NCBI GenBank assembly: GCA_020852155.1
Contig: JADZBJ010000273.1
Location: 1-12,350, forward strand
Origin: Saprospiraceae bacterium
Lineage (GTDB): Bacteria > Bacteroidota > Bacteroidia > Chitinophagales > Saprospiraceae
Direction of reading: 5' to 3'
Length of the DNA: 12,350 nucleotides
Of this stretch, positions 7,229 through 12,350 are shown piece by piece. The first letter of the stretch is position 1, and every line of letters begins with the position of its first letter. A model generated the notes under the pieces. The model saw nothing but the letters and a program-made list of their open reading frames with translations. It was not told the origin of the DNA and made no database searches. The position numbers and the translations under genes were made by a program.

Positions 7229-8119
7229 ATGATACTATCCATACAAGATGTAGTAAAAATCTACGGAAACTACACTGCTGTCAACCATGTCAGTTTTGAC
7301 GTGCCAAAAGGTGCGGTTTTTGGCTTGTTAGGCCCAAACGGCGCAGGTAAAACCTCGCTGATCCGTATGATTACGACCATCACGGCGCCGGATTCAGGTC
7401 AAATACTCCTCGATGGCGTTCGCCTGAACAGTTACTCTCCTGACCAGATTGGCTACATGCCCGAAGAACGCGGGCTGTACAAAAAAATGAAAGTCGGCGA
7501 ACACCTGTTATACCTCGCCCAACTCAAGGGCATGACGCAGCATCAGGCCTTTAATGCCACCAACCAATGGTTTGAAAAATTTCAAATTGGCGACTGGTGG
7601 AACAAAAAAGTAGAGGACTTGTCGAAGGGCATGCAACAAAAAATACAGTTCATCGCCACTGTCGTGCATCAACCTAAACTGCTCATCCTCGATGAGCCTT
7701 TCACGGGTCTGGACCCAATCAATACCACCCTGATTAAAGACGAAATCAGGCAACTCAACGAAGCCGGAATCAGCATCATTTTCAGTACGCACCGCATGGA
7801 GCAGGTGGAGGAAATGTGCGATCATATTGTGCTCATCAACAAGGGCCGAAACGTACTCTGCGGCGAAGTGAGCAGTATTAAAAATCAGTACAAGGACAAC
7901 CTGTTTCGCATTGAATTTGCCGGTAATGCGCCTGAAAATATTCCAGATCGTTTCGTGCTGAAAAACCGCGAACCGCAAGCCCTCACATTTCAACTCGACC
8001 ATGACGATCAAAGCAACGAACTGATTCGCCAAATGCTCCAGACAGGCGTCAGGGTTGTGAAATTCGAGGAAATTCTGCCTACTTTCAACGAGATATTTAT
8101 TCGCACTGTCAATGAGTGA
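7229..8119 (+). CDS. ABC transporter ATP-binding protein (NatA-like exporter ATPase)
   Basis: This cytoplasmic ATPase would power the ABC-2 permease encoded next. In the 296 residues I see Walker A GPNGAGKTS (35-43), the subfamily's YMPEERGLYKKM stretch after the usual Q-loop position (77-88), signature LSKGMQQKIQ (131-140), Walker B LLILDEP (151-157) with catalytic E156, D-loop TGLDP (159-163) and the H-loop H188 in STHRM. A C-terminal domain of about 80 residues follows, as in the DUF4162-type NatA ATPases. The Q-loop glutamine is replaced by the PEE motif, which is common in this subfamily. ATG at 7229 starts right at the ABC domain (ILSIQDVVKIYG). A longer frame from 7112 is rejected because it would add a tail that belongs to no ABC domain and overlaps the divergent gene's upstream region. 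Substrate is unknown; sodium, drug or peptide export are all possible. Confidence 0.95.
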   Translation: MILSIQDVVKIYGNYTAVNHVSFDVPKGAVFGLLGPNGAGKTSLIRMITTITAPDSGQILLDGVRLNSYSPDQIGYMPEERGLYKKMKVGEHLLYLAQLKGMTQHQAFNATNQWFEKFQIGDWWNKKVEDLSKGMQQKIQFIATVVHQPKLLILDEPFTGLDPINTTLIKDEIRQLNEAGISIIFSTHRMEQVEEMCDHIVLINKGRNVLCGEVSSIKNQYKDNLFRIEFAGNAPENIPDRFVLKNREPQALTFQLDHDDQSNELIRQMLQTGVRVVKFEEILPTFNEIFIRTVNE

Positions 8120-8125
8120 CGAATT

Positions 8126-8157
8126 GGTGATTTGTTGTGCTGGTGATTTGTTTATGC
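8126..8157 (+). repeat. Two tandem 16-base units related to the 4938-5061 array
   Basis: GGTGATTTGTTGTGCT (8126-8141) is followed directly by GGTGATTTGTTTATGC (8142-8157). The first unit matches GGTTATTTGTTGAACT at 4941-4956 at 13 of 16 positions. Period and phase are the same. No facing inverted copies are present here, so this looks like a half or decayed copy of the same family. It begins seven bases after the ATPase stop codon. Confidence 0.7.
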
Positions 8158-8173
8158 GTCGCCGCATAACTTT

Positions 8174-8233
8174 TTCAACCATATACAACCTTCAACCATT
8201 TCTATTTTAAACCACTTCATCAACTTTCAACCA
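8174..8233 (+). repeat. Short direct repeats TTCAACCA upstream of the permease
   Basis: TTCAACCA occurs at 8174-8181, 8191-8198 and 8226-8233. The longer words CAACCTTCAACCA (8186-8198) and CAACTTTCAACCA (8221-8233) differ at one base and lie 35 bases apart. They fill most of the ATPase-permease gap. A regulatory role is not shown; they may simply be intergenic low-complexity sequence. Confidence 0.5.
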
Positions 8234-8258
8234 ACCTCTTCCCGCAAGGGATAACGAT

Positions 8259-9611
8259 ATGAGCAAATTAGGCATTATTGTCAAACGCGAATACCTCAGC
8301 CGGGTGACCAAACGGTCATTCATCATTGGCACCCTGATGGCGCCTCTGGGCTTCTTGATATACATGTTGGTCATCGTCGGTTTGACGAAATACGAAAGCG
8401 GCGGCGAACTCAAAGTTGCCCTGCTGGATGAAAGCGGCATGGTCAACCAATTGCCCGACGGCAAAGGCATCCGATTCATTCAGGCGGGTACCAAATCACT
8501 GGAACAACTGAAATCGGAGGTTACCGCAAAACAACTTGACGGCATTGTACAAGTGCCCAAACTGAGTTCTTTACAAAGCAAAACGCTGACCATTTTCTAT
8601 TACAGCGACAACAAACTGGCGCCTGAAAAAAGCAGCATGATTGAGCAGAAAATTGCCAAACGTATTCGCGAAGGGAAAGCCGGCGCCATGAGCCAGGAAT
8701 GCCCGAGTATTAACCTGGCCAGAATAGAAACCCTCGATACGAAAGTATCCATTGACCCTGAAAGCATCAACGGCAAAGACGATAACGACAGTAAATACAC
8801 GGCGGGCGTAGGGCTGGCCGTAGGCGGAATCATGGCATTTATTATGATGTTTATGGTCATGATGTACGGCCAGATGGTCATGCGTTCGGTGATGGAAGAA
8901 AAAACAAATCGCATTGTCGAAGTGATGATGTCCAGCGTACGGCCTTTCGAACTGATGCTTGGCAAAATACTCGGCGCCGGAGGCGTTGGCCTGACACAGG
9001 TACTGATCTGGATCTTTTTAGGCGGCGGCATAACGTTGTTGTTACCCTTCATTATGGGTGGCGTTGACCCGTCGAGTATGCAGGCGCCAATGACGCCCGG
9101 CGACGTGCCCATGCCTGACGCGGAACAAATGGAAGGCGAAGGGTTGCGCCTGATGGCTGAATTGGGCAAACAAAACTGGATGATGCTCGGCACGGCTTTC
9201 GTGATCTTTTTCCTGGGTGGTTATTTCATCTATGCTTCACTGTTCGCAGCCATTGGCTCGGCGATGGGCGACGACATGGGCGAAAGCCAGTCGCTGGTGC
9301 TGCCCATTATGATCCCTATTTTGCTGGCTACCTATATTGTAGCATTCGCAGGTGTCCGAAACCCGCACAGTGGACTGATGATCGCAGCCTCCATGTTCCC
9401 GTTGACTTCGCCCATTGTGATGCCTTTCCGAATGGCTTTTTTCAACCTCCGTGAAGACTGGTGGCAACTGGCCCTTTCATTGATAATCGTCGTGGCATCC
9501 GCGTGGTTTTTCGTTTGGCTTTCCGGCCGTATTTATCGCGTAGGCATATTGTTGTATGTCAAAAAGGTCAGTTTTAAGGAAATTGGCAAATGGATGTTTT
9601 ACAAAGGGTAG
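8259..9611 (+). CDS. ABC-2 type transporter permease (NatB-like)
   Basis: This is the inner-membrane channel subunit paired with the ATPase encoded 139 bases upstream. The 450 residues show the ABC2_membrane_3/NatB pattern. A cytoplasmic start LGIIVKREYLSRVTKRSF leads into helix 1 (about 21-42), followed by a large extracytoplasmic domain (about 45-180). A cluster of further helices follows at about 182-203, 236-264, 309-336, 345-366, 371-393 and 402-424. The conserved cytoplasmic stretch MEEKTNRIVEVMMSSVRPFE (212-231), which contacts the ATPase, is intact. Between two helices lies a hydrophilic Met/Pro-rich loop, about 267-300. ATG at 8259 matches the usual family N-terminus, and no strong Shine-Dalgarno precedes it. 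A tiny TCCC-GCAA-GGGA stem-loop lies at 8240-8251, 7 bases upstream of the ATG. The gene is probably co-transcribed with the ATPase. The exported substrate is unknown. Confidence 0.93.
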   Translation: MSKLGIIVKREYLSRVTKRSFIIGTLMAPLGFLIYMLVIVGLTKYESGGELKVALLDESGMVNQLPDGKGIRFIQAGTKSLEQLKSEVTAKQLDGIVQVPKLSSLQSKTLTIFYYSDNKLAPEKSSMIEQKIAKRIREGKAGAMSQECPSINLARIETLDTKVSIDPESINGKDDNDSKYTAGVGLAVGGIMAFIMMFMVMMYGQMVMRSVMEEKTNRIVEVMMSSVRPFELMLGKILGAGGVGLTQVLIWIFLGGGITLLLPFIMGGVDPSSMQAPMTPGDVPMPDAEQMEGEGLRLMAELGKQNWMMLGTAFVIFFLGGYFIYASLFAAIGSAMGDDMGESQSLVLPIMIPILLATYIVAFAGVRNPHSGLMIAASMFPLTSPIVMPFRMAFFNLREDWWQLALSLIIVVASAWFFVWLSGRIYRVGILLYVKKVSFKEIGKWMFYKG

Positions 9612-9665
9612 TCAAAATCCCAAAAATCAATTCCGATAATCTTCATAAACACTTAAAGACGGGTA

Positions 9666-9673
9666 TACCTTTG
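9666..9673 (+). promoter_or_regulatory. Putative Bacteroidota -7 promoter element for the Omp85-family gene
   Basis: TACCTTTG matches TAnnTTTG exactly and lies 49 bases upstream of the chosen ATG at 9723. A start point about seven bases further on would give a leader of about 40-45 bases and would make the TTG at 9681 almost leaderless, which supports the ATG. The element overlaps the perfect 8-bp palindrome GGTATACC (9662-9669). No TTG is seen at the -33 distance. Confidence 0.5.
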
Positions 9674-9722
9674 GGCCACTTTGTATAAAAGTAACTGGTT
9701 AGGTATAAAAACAAAATCGCCG

Positions 9723-11165
9723 ATGCCCGAGCGTTTTCCTGAATTCATAGCGTCCTGGATCGGCGCGCTGCTTTGTCTTCTTCCCGTTTATTTGTCTGGC
9801 CAAACGGACGCTTCCCTGCCAAAAACTTCGGCGGTTTTTGTGGTAGTGGATCATATTCAGGTGGAAGGCAATCACAAGACCCGGGAAAAACTGATTTTCC
9901 GGGAACTGGAATTTGGGCTTTGCGACACGTTGCCGGTTGCTGATTTAGGGGAAATACTGGAGCGCAACCGGCTGCGCATCATGAACCTGGGTATTTTTTC
10001 AAAAGCGACCATTACGGTTGATAAATGGGACGAATTCGATCAGATCAGCCTGAAAATAAGCCTCATTGAAAGCTGGTATATTTTTCCCGTTCCGTTGATT
10101 GAATTCGCCGACCGCAATTTTAACGTCTGGTGGACGGAGCAAAACCGCTCGCTTAAACGCATTAATTTTGGTATTGACGCTACGCACCTCAACCTGAGCG
10201 GCAATGCCGACAACCTGAAAGTGAAAGCCCAATTCGGATACGCCAACAAATATGAAATGTCGTACCGAAAGCCCAACATCAACCGGGCACAAACGCTGGG
10301 CATTCAAAGTTCCGTGCAATATATCCGACAGCATGAAGTCGCTGTCAGCACCATTGACAACAAACTGGATTTCCGCCGCAACCGCGACATCTGGCAATAC
10401 AATACATTTACGGCCTTCACGACCCTGGGCTGGCGACCGCGCCTGCTGAGTACCCACAATTTCACGCTGGAATACCGGCGCAACGAAGTATCCGATTCCG
10501 TCGGTCGTATATACAACCCTGATTTTTTCCTGAAAGGCCGTACAGTTCAGCGGCATTTTAGTCTGGTCGTGAATTATGCCCGCGATTTTCGCGATGTGCG
10601 CCCGTATCCCTGGCGGGGCTACTATTTCAATACCGAATTGCGTGTCAACGGGCTTTTGCCTTCCGACGATCTGCACCTGAGCCGCTTTTTCGCTGAATAT
10701 TCCAACTACAAACCGCTACATAAAAACATCAGCCTCGAATCCGGGGTAAAAGGCCGAATCAGCCTGCCCAGAAGCAAGCCGCCTTATTTCAATAATCAGG
10801 GCCTGGGTTATGGCGGCGTGTTTGTGCGCGGTTATGAATACTATGTCATTGACGGCCTCGACTTTTTCCTGCTCCGAACGTCGTTGCACTTCAAGTTTCT
10901 GGAACGAACTTTCCATTTTCCGCGCTGGATACCGGTTTCTTTTCGCGAACTCCCCATCAAACTCTTTTTATCCGCCAACAATGACTACGGCTATGTGGTT
11001 GATCCGCACTATGCCGCACTCAACCCGCTGGCCAACCGAAGCCTGTACGGCAATGGTATCGGTCTGGATGTCATCGCCTATTACACCCAGACTGCACGAT
11101 TTGAATATACCCGAAATCACCTGGGCGAATGGGGCTTTTACGCCCGCATCAGTACCGGCTTTTAA
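9723..11165 (+). CDS. Omp85/BamA-superfamily outer-membrane protein with one POTRA domain
   Basis: This is a predicted outer-membrane barrel of the family that inserts or secretes proteins. From ATG at 9723 the protein has 480 residues. It has a signal peptide (core IGALLCLLPVYLSG, cleavage near residue 27-30), then a single POTRA-like domain at about 41-116 (DHIQVEGNHKTREKLIFREL, and RNRLRIMNLGIFSKATI). A barrel of about 360 residues follows. Two Omp85 hallmarks are visible: VRGYE (368-372), equivalent to the VRGF/Y barrel-lumen motif, and a C-terminal Phe in ARISTGF. Cellular BamA usually has five POTRA domains, so this is not the canonical assembly protein. A TamA-, FhaC- or lineage-specific Omp85-type role fits better. 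The frame is open back to a TTG at 9681, but the ATG sits properly before the signal peptide and after the promoter-like element. No partner gene identifies the substrate. Confidence 0.87.
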   Translation: MPERFPEFIASWIGALLCLLPVYLSGQTDASLPKTSAVFVVVDHIQVEGNHKTREKLIFRELEFGLCDTLPVADLGEILERNRLRIMNLGIFSKATITVDKWDEFDQISLKISLIESWYIFPVPLIEFADRNFNVWWTEQNRSLKRINFGIDATHLNLSGNADNLKVKAQFGYANKYEMSYRKPNINRAQTLGIQSSVQYIRQHEVAVSTIDNKLDFRRNRDIWQYNTFTAFTTLGWRPRLLSTHNFTLEYRRNEVSDSVGRIYNPDFFLKGRTVQRHFSLVVNYARDFRDVRPYPWRGYYFNTELRVNGLLPSDDLHLSRFFAEYSNYKPLHKNISLESGVKGRISLPRSKPPYFNNQGLGYGGVFVRGYEYYVIDGLDFFLLRTSLHFKFLERTFHFPRWIPVSFRELPIKLFLSANNDYGYVVDPHYAALNPLANRSLYGNGIGLDVIAYYTQTARFEYTRNHLGEWGFYARISTGF

Positions 11166-11227
11166 GGCGCTTATGTCCATTATAAACATTTTCCGAAAAA
11201 ATCCGAACGCGCGCCAAGGGCATGACG

Positions 11228-11235
11228 TAGTTTTG
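11228..11235 (+). promoter_or_regulatory. Putative Bacteroidota -7 promoter element for the CotH-type gene
   Basis: TAGTTTTG fits TAnnTTTG and lies 48 bases upstream of the ATG at 11284, a spacing almost identical to that before the Omp85 gene. No clear -33 TTG is present. An 8-base pattern with two free positions can occur by chance, so this is tentative. Confidence 0.4.
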
Positions 11236-11283
11236 TTTCCAACAAGTCAACCAACACCATTGATATCATTACAATCAGGAAAA

Positions 11284-12350
11284 ATGACAAAATTATACCA
11301 CACTTTCCTCCTATTTCTTTCCGCCGCAGTATTCGTACTACCTGAATTGAAAGCACAGGTCGTCATCAATGAATACTCCTGCGCCAACCTGTCGCAGTTC
11401 GAAGATTCTTACATGGAACATGAAGACTGGATTGAATTATACAACACTTCCTCATCCGATTCAGCGCATATCCAAGGTTGGTATTTGAGCGACGACGACG
11501 ACGAACCGACTAAATTTCTTATTCCCAACCATAATTCACTCGTTATTCCACCGAACGGTTTTCTGCGCATATGGTGCTCCGGCCGAAATGGTTTTTTCGC
11601 AGGAGCGTTGCATACGAGTTTTAAATTGACGCAAACCAAAAACAAGGCCGAACACCTCATTCTGGCCGACCCCACCGGTACAGCCCTTCAGGATGTCAAA
11701 GTTGAAAAAACGCAAATCAGCCAGTCGCGCTGCCGTGTGACCGATGGCGCTGCTGAATGGCGCATTTGCTCAACGCCTACTCCAAAGGCATCAAACAACG
11801 GTTCGACACAATTTACAGGTTTCGCCGATCGCCCCGATTTCGACCAGGAGGCCGGTTTTTATCAAAATCAGGTAACCGTCACAATCACCACTACCGAGGC
11901 TGGCGGACAAATCTATTACACCACCGACGGCTCGGAACCAACCCCGAATTCGGCCTTGTATTCCGGCCCAATTGACATTACGCAGACAACAGTACTGAAA
12001 GCTCGTACTTATAGCCCGAATAATGAAATTTTTCCAAGCTATGTTCAGTTTGGCACCTATTTCATTAATGTTGACCACTCTTTGGTCGTTATCTCTGTCG
12101 GATCAAATGGCGTACTTGAACTGGCCAATGGCAATCAGTCGTTGCGTCCCGAAGGATCAGTTGAATATTTTGGTAAAGACAAACTGCGCAAGGCGCGTAC
12201 TTATGGCAGCCTCAACTCGCATGGTCAGGATTCATGGGTGAACGACCAGCGCAGCATTGACTGGGTAAGCCACGACGAAATGGGCTATAATAGCGTATTG
12301 ACTGAAAAAATATTCCAAAACAGTACCCGCGACGAGTTTCAACGCCTTAT
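11284..12350 (+). CDS. Exported lamin-tail/chitobiase-C/CotH-type protein (N-terminal part; continues past the right edge)
   Basis: The frame from ATG 11284 stays open to the window end, giving 355 residues. Residues 1-25 form a signal peptide (KLYHTFLLFLSAAVFVLP, then ELKAQ). About 26-170 is a lamin-tail (LTD) domain: it opens VVINEYSCAN, has EDWIELYNTS and GWYLSDDDDEPTKF, and continues through IPPNGFLRIWCSG. About 182-260 matches the chitobiase/beta-hexosaminidase C-terminal fold, with the diagnostic IYYTTDGSEPT and the TTVLKARTY strand. From about 265 onward VVISVGSNG and RTYGSLNSHGQDSWVNDQRS look like the beginning of a CotH-like domain; the kinase-like core would be off the window. This domain order recurs in large Bacteroidota surface proteins that often end in a type IX sorting domain, which cannot be tested here. 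Its biochemical function is not established. Confidence 0.88.
   Translation, partial: MTKLYHTFLLFLSAAVFVLPELKAQVVINEYSCANLSQFEDSYMEHEDWIELYNTSSSDSAHIQGWYLSDDDDEPTKFLIPNHNSLVIPPNGFLRIWCSGRNGFFAGALHTSFKLTQTKNKAEHLILADPTGTALQDVKVEKTQISQSRCRVTDGAAEWRICSTPTPKASNNGSTQFTGFADRPDFDQEAGFYQNQVTVTITTTEAGGQIYYTTDGSEPTPNSALYSGPIDITQTTVLKARTYSPNNEIFPSYVQFGTYFINVDHSLVVISVGSNGVLELANGNQSLRPEGSVEYFGKDKLRKARTYGSLNSHGQDSWVNDQRSIDWVSHDEMGYNSVLTEKIFQNSTRDEFQRL

Noticed and set aside
7508..8188. Long open frame (226 codons) antisense to the ABC ATPase
   Set aside because: It lies opposite an intact ATPase gene with every catalytic motif, and its own translation shows no domain. It is a codon-bias shadow.
8240..8251. 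TCCC-GCAA-GGGA stem-loop just before the permease ATG as a riboswitch or thermometer
   Set aside because: A 4-bp stem is too small to support a regulatory claim, and there is no Shine-Dalgarno for it to mask.
8600..9193. 197-codon open frame antisense to the permease
   Set aside because: It mirrors the Met/Ile-rich membrane segments of the permease and shows no independent domain.
9681..9722. N-terminal extension of the Omp85-family gene to a TTG
   Set aside because: It would begin only about 8 bases after the -7 box and put polar residues ahead of the signal peptide. ATG at 9723 fits both.
9999..10676. 225-codon open frame antisense to the Omp85-family gene
   Set aside because: The sense frame has a signal peptide, POTRA domain, VRGYE motif and terminal Phe. 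The antisense translation has no recognisable features.
1..12350. tRNA, rRNA, insertion sequence, prophage or toxin-antitoxin content
   Set aside because: No cloverleaf, conserved rRNA segment, transposase, integrase or toxin pair was recognised on either strand.

Overview
The window looks like chromosomal DNA of a Bacteroidota bacterium, possibly a Saprospiria-like lineage, of roughly balanced base composition. The phylum call rests on three things. The proteome style fits: a Porin_10-like outer-membrane protein, a one-POTRA Omp85 protein, and a secreted lamin-tail/chitobiase-C/CotH protein. Several -7 promoter matches fit the phylum's TAnnTTTG consensus. Shine-Dalgarno sequences are mostly absent. 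The finer placement is a guess from overall resemblance.

Layout. On the minus strand, a PhoB/OmpR-type response regulator (528-1220) is followed by the N-terminal part of its partner histidine kinase, which runs off the left edge. After a 358-base gap comes a complete class II fructose-bisphosphate aldolase (1579-2649, +). A 28-bp perfect inverted repeat separates it from a secreted M28 zinc aminopeptidase with a PA-type insert (2836-4470, +). A second strong hairpin (4516-4575) precedes a small two-helix membrane protein that seems to start at TTG (4653-4928, +). The convergent junction with the next gene holds an unusual palindromic array of eight copies of an 8-base word on a 16-base period (4938-5061). 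A large outer-membrane beta-barrel protein (5066-7033, -) faces away from an ABC exporter pair: the ATPase at 7229-8119 and the ABC-2 permease at 8259-9611. The ATPase-permease gap holds a degenerate two-unit relative of the 16-base repeat. Downstream lie an Omp85/BamA-superfamily protein (9723-11165, +) and the start of the CotH-type exported protein (11284 to the right edge).

How the genes relate. The two-component pair is an operon, and the ABC ATPase and permease very likely form one NatAB-like exporter. The other genes appear to be separate units. The shared theme is the envelope: porin, Omp85 assembly or secretion protein, exported peptidase and exported CotH protein. Aldolase is the one central-metabolism gene.

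I found no mobile element, CRISPR array, tRNA, rRNA or defence system, and nothing that clearly amounts to a new biological system. The most unusual content is intergenic: three structured repeats in the gaps between genes, plus the related two-unit repeat at 8126-8157.
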